Shown: positions 18,140 to 26,982, counted from the first letter of the stretch. The stretch: 64,000 bases of DNA from Paenibacillus taihuensis (GCF_003386535.1 NZ_QTTN01000001.1:352204-416203), one strand, 5' to 3'. Made by a program: numbers and translations. Notes: generated by a model not told the origin, from the sequence alone.

Positions 18140-18176
18140 AATCATTGACTCATCATAGTCATGATTTTTTTTACTT
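18140..18176 (+). terminator. Terminator-like hairpin downstream of array 2
   Basis: AATCATTGACT / AGTCATGATT (one bulge) around CATCAT, followed by two T-runs. No gene ends here: the epimerase already has its own terminator at 17898. This suggests a transcript from the array region. Confidence 0.55.
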
Positions 18177-18273
18177 TTTTTTGGCCAACAGGCTACACGT
18201 GATAGTGAGTAATTCGTTCCCGAATTGGAAAATATAAGCAGGAATTTTCAAAGCTGCAAAGGAGCTTACTACT

Positions 18274-19560
18274 GTGAAAAGAACGATATCTGCGCCATAT
18301 CGAGAGGCGGTCATTGATGAGATTCGGAAAGCTTCGAATAAGCTCGAGCAGGATCAGGATTTGAAACCGCTCGCTGATGCAGCGGGGAAGGCGAAGATCG
18401 TGCTGCTCGGCGAGGCGAGCCATGGTACGAGCGAGTTTTATACGTGCCGAACCGCGCTGTCCAAGATGCTCATCCAAGAGCATGGCTTTACGTTCATCGC
18501 CGTGGAAGGCGACTGGCCGTCATGCTATGAGGTGAACAATTATGTGAAGCATGCACCTGACGCGAAGTCTTCGATGGACGAGGTGCTGCAGTCCTTCGAC
18601 AGGTGGCCGTCCTGGATGTGGGCGAATACAGAGACGAGAGATCTGGTCACTTGGCTGCGCGAATATAACCGTGAGCTTCCCGAGTCGAAGCGGGTCGGCT
18701 TCTATGGGCTTGATGTGTATAGCCTGTGGGAGTCGATGGACGAAATCATCAAGCATCTGAAGCAGACGAATTCGCCGGAGCTGGAAGCTGCACGGAAGGC
18801 TTTTGCCTGTTTCGAGCCCCATGCACGGGAGGGTCAGAATTACGGCATGACAGCAGCGTTCTTCTCGGAGACATGCCAGGACGAAGTGGTGCAATTGCTG
18901 GCGCAGCTTGAGGCGAAGCGCAGCGGCGGCACAGCCCGCACGCATGAGGCGCTGCTGAACGACGAGATCAACGGCCTCGTTGCCGTCAATGCCGAGCGGT
19001 ATTACCAATCGATGGTGAGAGGCGGTCCAGATTCGTGGAACATTCGGGATCGGCACATGGTCGAAGCGCTCAATCGGGTCATGGAATTCTATGGTTCAGC
19101 GGCAAAAGCAATCGTATGGGAGCATAACACCCACATCGGCGATGCCCGCGCGACGGACATGCTCGCAGACGATATGGTCAATGTCGGGCAACTGGTGCGA
19201 GAGCAAGCGCAGCAGCCTGACGACGTGTTCGCGATCGGCTCCGGCACTTATCGCGGTACGGTCATCGCTGGCGATGCTTGGGAGTCGCCGCTCGAAGTGA
19301 TGCGCGTGCCGCCGGCTATGAAGGGCAGCTGGGAAGAGCTGATGCACGAGGCGGGTGCGCATGATCAGTGGCTGATCTTCAAAGGTGCCGAATCGCCGCT
19401 GTTTCACGACACGTACGGCCACCGGGCAATTGGTGTCGTCTATCACCCGCATTATGAACGCGGCAATTATGTGCCGAGCGTCATGGCGGAGCGGTACGAC
19501 GCCTTCGTATTCTACGATGAGTCGCATGCGCTGACGCCGCTTACACCTGTACACGCATAA
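18274..19560 (+). CDS. Erythromycin esterase family protein
   Basis: 428 residues, GTG start with AAAGGAG. Conserved family blocks are IVLLGEASHGTSEFY (41-55), FIAVEGDW, FYGLDVYS, IRDRHMVEAL, AIVWEHNTHIGDARATDM and SGTYRGTV; the Glu/His of GEASHG and the WEHNTHIGDAR His are the catalytic and metal-region residues. True Ere enzymes open the macrolide lactone, but most chromosomal relatives, including succinoglycan-associated ones, have no shown resistance role. It is monocistronic, ending before a terminator. Confidence 0.9.
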   Translation: MKRTISAPYREAVIDEIRKASNKLEQDQDLKPLADAAGKAKIVLLGEASHGTSEFYTCRTALSKMLIQEHGFTFIAVEGDWPSCYEVNNYVKHAPDAKSSMDEVLQSFDRWPSWMWANTETRDLVTWLREYNRELPESKRVGFYGLDVYSLWESMDEIIKHLKQTNSPELEAARKAFACFEPHAREGQNYGMTAAFFSETCQDEVVQLLAQLEAKRSGGTARTHEALLNDEINGLVAVNAERYYQSMVRGGPDSWNIRDRHMVEALNRVMEFYGSAAKAIVWEHNTHIGDARATDMLADDMVNVGQLVREQAQQPDDVFAIGSGTYRGTVIAGDAWESPLEVMRVPPAMKGSWEELMHEAGAHDQWLIFKGAESPLFHDTYGHRAIGVVYHPHYERGNYVPSVMAERYDAFVFYDESHALTPLTPVHA

Positions 19561-19627
19561 CTCACATATCTCGCATAACTCACATGACTCATATGACAGC
19601 ATTACAAGGTTACAATGGTTAACCGGG

Positions 19628-19662
19628 AGACTGCCGAAGAGAAGGCGGTCTTCTTTTTCTTT
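19628..19662 (+). terminator. Intrinsic terminator after erythromycin-esterase-like gene
   Basis: Stem AGACTGCC / GGCGGTCT, loop GAAGAGAA, then TTCTTTTTCTTTT. Confidence 0.85.
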
Positions 19663-19754
19663 TGCATCAAGTCCATCTTTTCCAACTTTTAGCAATATAG
19701 TAGAATGAGAGGTACGGGTCTAAATTCCGAAGATCCGGTGAGGAGGAACGGGTT

Positions 19755-20648
19755 ATGATTTCATTTATTCCGATGAGCAAGCTGTCTCCTGAACAGCTGG
19801 TAACGATGTGGAACCGCGGTTTTGAAGGTTATTTTTCCAATATGACGCTCGGTGTGGATCGGTTCATTGCACGTGCGGGCAGCGAAGGGCTCTCCTTGGA
19901 GCATTCGATTGCGGCTTATGACGGTGAAGAGCCGGTCGGGTTCGTGATGAATGGGTTCCGTACGATTGAAGGGAAGAAGGTAGCTTGGAACGGGGGGACA
20001 GGCATTTCGCCTTCGTATCGGGGGCAAGGCCATGGCAAGCTGCTGATGCAGCAGAATGTGCAGATATACCGGGAGCAAGGCGTGGATATTGCGCTCCTTG
20101 AAGCGATGAGTCAGAATGAGCCTGCAATCAAGCTTTATACGAACACCGGCTACCATATTACCGAACGGCTTGTCGGCTTGCAGCAGACAGGTTCGCTGCA
20201 GGATGTTCTTGTACAACCGCAGGCAGAAGCCGAGCAATACTCTCTCTCGAAGGTGCTGCCGATTGAAGTGAAGCAGGTGTCTTATTATCATCAAATGGCA
20301 GCTTGGCAGACGCAGTGGGGAAGTCTGCGAGATGGCGAATGCTTGTTTGTAACCGAGCGCAGTGGCGAGACTGATGAACCGATTGGATATGCGCTCTTCA
20401 GACGCAACTTTGATGCAGAGGGGAACCTTGCATCTATCGTACTCTTCCAATGCGAGGCTTCACCGGACCGCGAGGATGCGGAAGCGATTATGCTGGCGGC
20501 GCTCGCACAGCTCTACATGCCGGAACAAAGCACGTGCAGGCGGATCGCGCTTAACCTGCGCGACAGCAATGAGACTCTTATCGCTCTGCTCGAGCGTCTC
20601 GGATTCAGCCGGTTTATGGAGCAGGTTCATATGGAGCTGCGATTCTAG
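19755..20648 (+). CDS. GNAT family N-acetyltransferase (tandem-domain length)
   Basis: 297 residues. The first half has acetyl-CoA motif A, GISPSYRGQGHGKLL (about 93-107), and motif B NEPAIKLYTNTGY. The second half is a diverged GNAT-like segment without a clear motif A but ending in NETLIALLERLGFSRF. The substrate is unknown. ATG with GAGGAGG site. It stands alone with about 120 bases before the next gene. Confidence 0.85.
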   Translation: MISFIPMSKLSPEQLVTMWNRGFEGYFSNMTLGVDRFIARAGSEGLSLEHSIAAYDGEEPVGFVMNGFRTIEGKKVAWNGGTGISPSYRGQGHGKLLMQQNVQIYREQGVDIALLEAMSQNEPAIKLYTNTGYHITERLVGLQQTGSLQDVLVQPQAEAEQYSLSKVLPIEVKQVSYYHQMAAWQTQWGSLRDGECLFVTERSGETDEPIGYALFRRNFDAEGNLASIVLFQCEASPDREDAEAIMLAALAQLYMPEQSTCRRIALNLRDSNETLIALLERLGFSRFMEQVHMELRF

Positions 20649-20708
20649 CAGGGGAAAACTTGCATCCGCTTCCAATCAATTTTATAATGTGCTTGTACTG
20701 GAAGAATT

Positions 20709-20740
20709 GCAGACTTGCAGACTTGAAGACTTGAAGTGAA
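20709..20740. repeat. 8-base microrepeat
   Basis: Units GCAGACTT, GCAGACTT, GAAGACTT and a partial GAAGTGAA lie head to tail between the GNAT gene and the FAD protein, 30 bases upstream of the latter's start. Confidence 0.8.
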
Positions 20741-20768
20741 TACCAATTCGAGGATGAGGAGCTGTTTT

Positions 20769-21332
20769 ATGTTTGACATTGCCATCATCGGTGCTGGACC
20801 AGCAGGAGCCAGCGCAGCGTTGTTCACCGCAAAGGCCGGAAAGAAAACTTTGCTTATCGATAATGATAAAAGCGTTACGAAGCGAGCATGGATCGAGAAC
20901 CATTACGGCGTTCCAGGCGCCAAAGGTCCAGACCTTGTTGAGACAGGCAAACAGCAGGCGGTCAAATTCGGTGCTGAGCTCGTTGCCGATGCAGTCGTGA
21001 ATGTGACAAAGCAAGAGAACGGCTTCAAGGTTGAGACGGAGAGCGAGTCCTTCGAGGCAGCTCATGTCATCTTCGCAACTGGCCTTGCTGCTGATCTTGC
21101 GGAGAAAGTCGGCCTTGAGATCAAGCCTGGCACTGAGCCGCGCATTAAATCGATTATCGCTTGCGACGCAAGCGGCAAGACGAATATCGAAGGCATCTGG
21201 GCAGCGGGTACAATTGCTGGCGTCAGCATGCACACGATTATTACTGCTGGCGACGGCGCGAAGGTTGCGATCAACGTCATCAGCGAGCTGAACGGCACAC
21301 GTTATGTCGATCACGACGTGCTTACATCCTAA
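20769..21332 (+). CDS. Short FAD-binding thioredoxin-reductase-like protein
   Basis: 187 residues from ATG 20769 (GAGGAG upstream). An N-terminal FAD fold IAIIGAGPAGASAALF and a C-terminal GIWAAGTIAGVSMHTIITAGDGA block match the FAD half of thioredoxin-reductase-like proteins. The NAD(P)H domain and the redox CxxC are both missing, and the length is about 60% of TrxB. It therefore resembles the single-domain FAD proteins found in Bacillota; electron partner unknown. Confidence 0.82.
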   Translation: MFDIAIIGAGPAGASAALFTAKAGKKTLLIDNDKSVTKRAWIENHYGVPGAKGPDLVETGKQQAVKFGAELVADAVVNVTKQENGFKVETESESFEAAHVIFATGLAADLAEKVGLEIKPGTEPRIKSIIACDASGKTNIEGIWAAGTIAGVSMHTIITAGDGAKVAINVISELNGTRYVDHDVLTS

Positions 21333-21355
21333 TCACATTGAACACATATACAAAT

Positions 21356-21398
21356 AAGAGGAACTGCCTAAGGTGTGGGCGGTTCCTCTTTGTATTTT
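21356..21398 (+). terminator. Intrinsic terminator after FAD protein
   Basis: 13-bp stem AAGAGGAACTGCC with its complement (one G-U), then TTTGTATTTT. Confidence 0.85.
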
Positions 21399-21442
21399 GG
21401 GCGAATATCGTATCGTATTGAGCATGAGAGGAGCAATACAAC

Positions 21443-22333
21443 ATGAGCGTTTATGTCGTCCAAATCGATGATTCATTAGGCAGCATCGCTTCGCGGTTCC
21501 GCACGACGGTGCCGAAGCTGCTGGATGTGAATGTGATTTGCGATCCGAAAGTGATTTTTGTCGGTCAACCCATTCTCGTTCCGGATGCCGGATTCGAGTA
21601 TCAGCGCGCAGGCGGCTACCCCTATTATATTGTTCAGTTCGGGGACACGCTGTCCTGTCTAGCCGCGCAATTCCATCAGACGGAAGCGGGGCTCGCTGCC
21701 GCGAATCAACTCCAGCCGGGCAATCCGCCAGTGATGGATAGCGAGCTCGTCGTCGGGTTCACAAGACCGGACCCGGCTCAGCTTGCCGCAAGCTGGAGGA
21801 AGACGGCGGCCGATGCAAGCTGCGACTTCAACTCCATGCAGCAGCATGGCATCTACTACATCGGCTCCTATCAGTGGGAGACGATAGGGGAGAGTGCCGT
21901 TCCATACTTGCTTCCTTTTCTAAAAGATTCATGTGCTATGGTTCGATATTACGCCGTTCTTAGTCTTGGCCGCATCGCGACAGGTCCAGGCGTGCAAGCC
22001 GCGCTTCAAGGAGCGCTCCAAGACAGCGATCCTTCAGTCGCGGAACTTGCTGCGTATGCTCTTGCCCGTGCGCAGCTCGTGCCTGGATCAACAAAGCGGC
22101 TTCATATTACAACCTCGGATCAGCAGCTCTACAAAGAACCGAGCGGTACTTCAAGCTCCACGCTGGTGCCGAAGGGAAGCGAAGTGATCTCGCTTCGCTG
22201 GAATATTCCGAGCGGCACGAACGAGGAAGGGCCGCGTGGCGGGCTTGAATATTATGATCAAGTGCAGGTGCGGAGCACAGGACAGATCGGTTACTTCGGA
22301 AGAGTAGGATTCAACGATAGCCAGCTGATCTAA
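21443..22333 (+). CDS. LysM-HEAT repeat protein
   Basis: 296 residues. Two LysM modules are seen: residues 3-47 (YVVQIDDSLGSIASRFRTT...GQPILVP) and 61-106 (YYIVQFGDTLSCLAAQF). Residues 145-215 form HEAT-like helices (AVPYLLPFLKDSCAMVRYYAVLSLGRIA, SDPSVAELAAYALARAQ). An SH3-like tail follows. LysM binds peptidoglycan or chitin-like GlcNAc chains, but there is no signal peptide, so it may be a spore-associated protein loaded from the mother cell. AGAGGAG precedes ATG. Its stop overlaps the stop of the convergent permease gene. Confidence 0.82.
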   Translation: MSVYVVQIDDSLGSIASRFRTTVPKLLDVNVICDPKVIFVGQPILVPDAGFEYQRAGGYPYYIVQFGDTLSCLAAQFHQTEAGLAAANQLQPGNPPVMDSELVVGFTRPDPAQLAASWRKTAADASCDFNSMQQHGIYYIGSYQWETIGESAVPYLLPFLKDSCAMVRYYAVLSLGRIATGPGVQAALQGALQDSDPSVAELAAYALARAQLVPGSTKRLHITTSDQQLYKEPSGTSSSTLVPKGSEVISLRWNIPSGTNEEGPRGGLEYYDQVQVRSTGQIGYFGRVGFNDSQLI

Positions 22334-23136
22334 CGGGTAATCCGCCACTGAACCAGCTTGAGTGTCGCCGTTATCGATACAATCGCAAAGCCGAGCAAGA
22401 CGATGCAGTTCACCATCACATCATGTGTCCAGCCGGTAAGCAGCGCGCCTCTCAGCGCTTCCGCCGCATACGTTGTCGGGAGCAGATACGAAATCCACTG
22501 TACGGGAAGCGGGAGTTGATCGAGCTGTACCATGACCGGCGACAAGAAGGTGATGAGCATCATTAAGGCTTGGGCGAGCATGTTCGTGAGCTGGTGATTC
22601 GGCGACCAGAAGCCCATACACACGCCGATGCCGACGACGCTGGCCAGGGATAGAATGGCGACAAGCGGGAGCGCCCAGGAAAAGTGGAATTGGATATCAT
22701 ACATCCATTGCCCGATGATGCTCAGCAAGGCAAAGGAAGGCAACGTACTCATTAATCCTCTGAGCAAAATGGCGATGACGAAGTTTAGCTTCGAGATCGG
22801 AAGCGAGGCGTAGAACGTGAAATGGCCATCATGCTTCTGCCACGAAATTTCTTGCGCCATTGCGTTTAACCCCATCACGAGCAGCCCAAAAATCATGTTG
22901 CCGGCGATCATCTGGATCATCGTTTCCCGAGTCGGATTCTCCACGAAGAAGCGCATGAACAGGAGCGTCGTTAAGGGGAACATGGTCGCCATGAGCACGA
23001 TCCATACCCAGCTGTCCCGCACGATCGCGAACTGAATCCGGAACAGGATGCTGAGCTCGGTCCGAAATCTCGCCGGACCTGTGAGAACAGACGCATGATG
23101 GATAGACTGGAGCTCCGCTTGTGCAGCTGTTTTCAT
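22330..23136 (-). CDS. ABC-2 type transporter permease
   Basis: 268 residues with six predicted membrane segments (for example about 43-60, 78-92, 118-140, 150-175, 184-200 and 240-260). It overlaps the ATPase gene by 4 bases (start inside its stop), so the two are cotranslated as an export system of the ABC-2 class. The conserved SPNHQLTNM and LLPTTYAAEALRG regions are typical of multidrug or natural-product exporters. Substrate unknown. Confidence 0.88.
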   Translation of the reverse strand: MKTAAQAELQSIHHASVLTGPARFRTELSILFRIQFAIVRDSWVWIVLMATMFPLTTLLFMRFFVENPTRETMIQMIAGNMIFGLLVMGLNAMAQEISWQKHDGHFTFYASLPISKLNFVIAILLRGLMSTLPSFALLSIIGQWMYDIQFHFSWALPLVAILSLASVVGIGVCMGFWSPNHQLTNMLAQALMMLITFLSPVMVQLDQLPLPVQWISYLLPTTYAAEALRGALLTGWTHDVMVNCIVLLGFAIVSITATLKLVQWRITR

Positions 23137-24101
23137 ACTCCGATCACCTCGCTTTGCGCCGCATTGTCAATATGGAAATATACATCTTCCAGGCTGGAGG
23201 GCTTGATGGAGTACTCGAGAATGGGCAGTTCCGGATGAGTCGTAATGAAATCCAGCAACTCGCTGGCATCTCGCTTATCAGCTAGAAGGAGCAGACGATT
23301 CTCGGCGAGCACAAGAGCTGTTCCGAATCGGGCTAGGATTGCTTCCATTTCATCTCGTTTGCCGATTGAGGTTAACAGCTCGAATTTGAGACGAGGATCG
23401 ACCTGCTGCTTCAGCTTCGCCACGGAATCGATAGCGAGCAGCTTGCCGTGATTGATTACGGCAACGCGGTGCACGACCTGTTCGGCTTCCAATACATTAT
23501 GCGTGACGAGGATGACGGTAGCGCCTTCACGATTTCGCTGGTTAATCAAGTCCCATACAAGTCGGCGATTACGCGGATCAAGCTCATTCGTCGGTTCATC
23601 GAGAATAAGAACCGGGGAGTGGCCGATCAAGACCGTTCCGATGCCGATCATGCGTTTCTGCCCGCCGGACAGCTGCTTGAGCAGTTTGTCGCGGAAGCTG
23701 CCCATCTCGAATTGCTCTAGAAGTTCATTCGCTTGCCGCTCGGCCTCCGCTTTTGGCACGCCACGAAGTCTCCCTGTGAAGGACAGCGCTTCATGCACCT
23801 TGAGCGCGGATATTGCATGCGGCTCTTGGGCGTAATATGCGACTAGAGTAGCCGCACGCTTCGTCTGCTGCGCAATATTCATCCCGTCGAACCGAACCTC
23901 ACCTGCTGTCGGTTTCAGCAAACCGACCATTTGCTTGATCAAGGTGGACTTGCCGGCGCCATTCGGACCGAGAACGCCGAGAATTTCGCCGGCCGGGATG
24001 TCGAAGGAGATGTTGTCATTCGCTTTCACTTTCCCTTTGGTGCGTCCTTTGCCTTTATATTCATGGCTAACCTGATCGATCTCATAGATCAAATGGTTCA
24101 C
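23133..24101 (-). CDS. ABC transporter ATP-binding protein
   Basis: 322 residues from GTG 24101, spaced seven bases from GGGAGG; an ATG at 24107 is too close to the site. Walker A is GPNGAGKST, signature LSGGQKRMIGIG, Walker B VLILDEPTNELD and H-loop VTHNV. A C-terminal extension of about 90 residues is common in exporter ATPases of the CcmA/YadG type. It pairs with the ABC-2 permease downstream and energises export. Confidence 0.93.
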   Translation of the reverse strand: MNHLIYEIDQVSHEYKGKGRTKGKVKANDNISFDIPAGEILGVLGPNGAGKSTLIKQMVGLLKPTAGEVRFDGMNIAQQTKRAATLVAYYAQEPHAISALKVHEALSFTGRLRGVPKAEAERQANELLEQFEMGSFRDKLLKQLSGGQKRMIGIGTVLIGHSPVLILDEPTNELDPRNRRLVWDLINQRNREGATVILVTHNVLEAEQVVHRVAVINHGKLLAIDSVAKLKQQVDPRLKFELLTSIGKRDEMEAILARFGTALVLAENRLLLLADKRDASELLDFITTHPELPILEYSIKPSSLEDVYFHIDNAAQSEVIGV

Positions 24102-24357
24102 GTACATACCTCCCAGCCGTAGTTAGCCTCATTATACGAAGTCCCAAATAAAGGAGCATTAGCCTGGAGAATGGAATTCCACTCCTCCGTAAGGTGCTTC
24201 TGTTTCTACATCTGCAGACGGAGAATCGCCTACAATTAAGGTGGAAAAAGTACAATAACTGCTGGAACCCGTTCATTGTTTGACAGCGCTTACTGCTAGA
24301 TAATTGAGCGAATGGCAAGTGATCCTGTGACTATGAATTGATCAAGGAGTGAGCGAT

Positions 24358-25083
24358 ATGATGTTGAATGCGGAGCAGTTGAAGCATTATGAGGAGCAAG
24401 GTTATGTCATCCTGGAGAATCTGTTCTCGAATGAAGAGATGGATCGTATTCGTTCGATCATCGATGTGTTTGACTGGGAGGGTGAAGAGGCACTGAAAGT
24501 GGGAAGCAAAGGCTTTAACAATATACCGAACCAAATTAATTTTACTTGTAATTTGGCTCGCCGTCACGAGAATTTGGAGCAGTTCATCTGCGATCGGCGC
24601 TTCGTCGATTTGACGACAACCGTGCTTGGCCCGGACATTCGTCTATATTGGGACCAATCGGTGTATAAGCGTCCGGAGGCTGATCGTGATTTTCCATGGC
24701 ATCAAGACAATGGCTATGTACCGACAGATCCTGTCGAGTATATGACCTGCTGGCTCGCGCTCGAAGATGCGACGCTTGAGAACGGCTGCATCTGGATTCA
24801 GCCGGAATCACATAAGAAGGGCTTCGTCGAGCATAAGAAGACGGATATCGGCTGGCAGTGTTATTTTGGCGAAGACCCAGGTATGCCGGTACCGCTCCGG
24901 AAGGGAAGCATGGTGATTTTCAACTCGCTGCTGTTTCATCGCAGTACGCCAAACCGCAGCCAAGGCACGCGGAAGGCTTATGTCATCCAATATTCCGTTG
25001 AAGGCGTGAAAAATCCGGATACCGGTGTCGTATTCGATAACGGACCGCTCATTGCTGTTGGCGGGAAGCAGGTTATTGCCTAA
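24358..25083 (+). CDS. Phytanoyl-CoA dioxygenase (PhyH) family protein
   Basis: 241 residues, ATG 24358 eight bases after AAGGAG. Fe(II) ligands are His and Asp of WHQDNGYV and the distal His of FHRSTPNRS; ENGCIWIQPESHKKG is the conserved loop between them. It is a 2-oxoglutarate oxygenase of unknown substrate. Its stop overlaps the start of the DUF1450 gene (TAATG) and an AraC regulator follows. It is clearly diverged from the PhyH protein at 3973. Confidence 0.9.
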   Translation: MMLNAEQLKHYEEQGYVILENLFSNEEMDRIRSIIDVFDWEGEEALKVGSKGFNNIPNQINFTCNLARRHENLEQFICDRRFVDLTTTVLGPDIRLYWDQSVYKRPEADRDFPWHQDNGYVPTDPVEYMTCWLALEDATLENGCIWIQPESHKKGFVEHKKTDIGWQCYFGEDPGMPVPLRKGSMVIFNSLLFHRSTPNRSQGTRKAYVIQYSVEGVKNPDTGVVFDNGPLIAVGGKQVIA

Positions 25084-25325
25084 TGCCGAGCGTGATTGTG
25101 TGCTGTCTTCGTAATTTGCAAGAGAATCGGCATGGCACACTGCTCGATGAGCTCGTGGAGATGGGGCATGAGGTGTCGCTTGACCGGTGCTTGAATCAAT
25201 GCGTCGGATGCAGGCGCGGACCAGCGCTCTCGATGGACGGGATTTGGATCGGGTCGACGAGTGAGGCGCTGCTTCGCCAAGAACTGGAGCCGAAGCTGTT
25301 TCCTGATGGCAAGCCGTTAGTGTAA
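25083..25325 (+). CDS. DUF1450 (YuzB-like) small protein
   Basis: 80 residues, start overlapping the PhyH stop by one base. CLRNL and the cysteine set CLNQCVGCRRGP match DUF1450 proteins of Bacillota, which resemble thioredoxin-fold or ferredoxin-like small proteins of unknown role. Coupling to PhyH may mean shared expression only. Confidence 0.75.
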   Translation: MPSVIVCCLRNLQENRHGTLLDELVEMGHEVSLDRCLNQCVGCRRGPALSMDGIWIGSTSEALLRQELEPKLFPDGKPLV

Positions 25326-25364
25326 ACTGGAAACAAAACGGATATTGAATCAGTGGAGGCGCGC

Positions 25365-26222
25365 GTGCAGACAAAATCGGTTGCGGGAGCAAGCATGGAT
25401 CAGTGGCAGGTCAGTGTCTATATGGCGGATCTTGGCAAATACGAGACGCTTAATTTGCAAAATATCGTGTATCCAAACTGGGTCATCAGTCACGTGCTGG
25501 AAGGCAGCGTCATTACGTCGACCGGCGGCGAGCATCATGAGGTGAGAGAAGGAGGGGTTATGCTTCACCCTCCTTGTTTGCCGTTCTCGGAATGGTCGGC
25601 AGGCTCCGGCGTGCATGAATGGGTATCGGTTCATATTCATACAGGGACGAACCTCGACTTGTTCCAGCTATATCCGGTTCAGCCGGTTGTGGAACTGCTT
25701 GACCCGGCGGCGTACAGTGCGATCTTCCGGTCATTATTCCGCTCTTGGCGGAGCAACGATCCGTTCAAGTCGATCTCGGTTACGGCAGACATGCTCAGGC
25801 TGGCCACGATGATTCTGGAAAGCTGGGACGCGCATGGAAGGCTTGGGAGAAGCGAGGCGTATACGGCCAAATATGACCGTTTCTTCCCGATCATCCGCTA
25901 CATGGCAGACAACTTGGAGCTGAAGCTGTCTCGGGATATGCTGGCGGAGCAGGTGCATCTCAATACGAATTATTTTGACCGTGCGTTTCATGAGGCGTAT
26001 GGCATTAACCCGATGCAGATGCTGCGGCAGATGCGGCTGAACAAAGCGAAGCGGCTGCTCGAGACGACCGAGGAGCCGCTAAGTGAGCTGGCGCAGCTGT
26101 GCGGGCTTGGCGATGCGGCATACTTAAGCCGGCAATTCATGAAGACGTTCGGGGTGACGCCGGGCAAGTATAAGCAGATGATTCGCTCGGCGCAGACGAA
26201 TTTGATGACGCTGCAGGAGTAG
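25365..26222 (+). CDS. AraC family transcriptional regulator
   Basis: 285 residues from GTG 25365 with AGTGGAGG upstream (in-frame GTG 25353 lies in that site). An N-terminal cupin-type sensor (residues 20-120) is followed by two helix-turn-helix units: MLAEQVHLNTNYFDRAFHEAYG and LCGLGDAAYLSRQFMKTFG. It probably controls the PhyH-DUF1450 genes or a sugar function in response to a ligand; the ligand is unknown. Confidence 0.9.
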   Translation: MQTKSVAGASMDQWQVSVYMADLGKYETLNLQNIVYPNWVISHVLEGSVITSTGGEHHEVREGGVMLHPPCLPFSEWSAGSGVHEWVSVHIHTGTNLDLFQLYPVQPVVELLDPAAYSAIFRSLFRSWRSNDPFKSISVTADMLRLATMILESWDAHGRLGRSEAYTAKYDRFFPIIRYMADNLELKLSRDMLAEQVHLNTNYFDRAFHEAYGINPMQMLRQMRLNKAKRLLETTEEPLSELAQLCGLGDAAYLSRQFMKTFGVTPGKYKQMIRSAQTNLMTLQE

Positions 26223-26680
26223 CTGGGGATGGACGCTCACACTAACGTCGAGCATTGGACTTGGTTTTGGTCGCTGTCGCTGTTGCTCGTGCGCGTACAC
26301 GTGTAAGTGTAAGCGTGCGTGTCCTGCTGTTCCTGGACTGGCTGCTGCGATTCCGGCGGCATCGGCGTTTGGACTTCGATGAGGCTTGCTTCTGGCGAAT
26401 GACTTCGTAGTAGATGCGCTCCGAGGCAGGGCTGCTCCTTATTGGTGACATTCACTGTCCCCCCAATGCGTTCACATAACGTTCCATCATATGAGTAGGA
26501 AGGGACAAAGTCGTGGGTGATCATCACCTTGCACAGATGCCAAAATGTTGAAACGGCATGCGAGCATTTACAACTGTGGAAGCTCTGTGGTAATCTATTA
26601 TTCAAACTATCGCTTCAACGCCAAAAAGCGTCAAAGCGATAACTTTGACCCGGACAACTAGCGTGAAGGAGAGGCACGAA
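26223..26680. other. 458-base region without a recognisable gene
   Basis: I see no gene here that I can defend. A minus-strand frame (26237-26605) is open for 122 residues but has no start site, a low-complexity Thr/Arg-type end and no known family. An imperfect palindrome lies at 26609-26640 (ATCGCTTCAACGC / GCGTCAAAGCGAT, 11 of 13 paired) just upstream of the chorismate mutase gene, and could be an operator or a hairpin. Confidence 0.5.
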
Positions 26681-26968
26681 ATGACGGTGAGCTTGCAAGA
26701 TTTAAGAGTGAAGATTGATGCCATTGATAAACAGATGATCACCTTGCTCGCGGAGCGGTTCCAGCTGACTGAAGAGGTAGGCCAATATAAAGCGGAGCAC
26801 CAGCTGCCCTCGCAAGATGCAGCCCGCGAAGCGCAGCAGTTCCAGAAAATTGCCGAGCTGTCCGAGCAGCACGGCTTGAATCCGGAATATGCGTCGGAGA
26901 TCTACAGATGCATTATGGACGTTGTCATCGCGCGCCATCAGGAGCTGCTGATGAAAGTGAAGGTATAA
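26681..26968 (+). CDS. Chorismate mutase, AroQ type
   Basis: 95 residues, one complete all-helical AroQ domain: LRVKIDAIDKQMITLLAERF (6-25), EVGQYKAEHQLPSQDAAREA, then YRCIMDVVIARHQ. The Arg, Lys, Asp and Gln/Glu residues lining the active site are in these helices. It converts chorismate to prephenate for Phe/Tyr synthesis. It is monofunctional and has no attached dehydratase or DAHP synthase. AAGGAGAGG precedes the ATG. Confidence 0.9.
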   Translation: MTVSLQDLRVKIDAIDKQMITLLAERFQLTEEVGQYKAEHQLPSQDAAREAQQFQKIAELSEQHGLNPEYASEIYRCIMDVVIARHQELLMKVKV

Positions 26969-26982
26969 TAGGAGTTGAAGTG

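Noticed and set aside
26237..26605. 122-codon minus-strand ORF in a gap
   Set aside because: TTG start without a site, low-complexity end, no known family. Kept only as a note on the gap.
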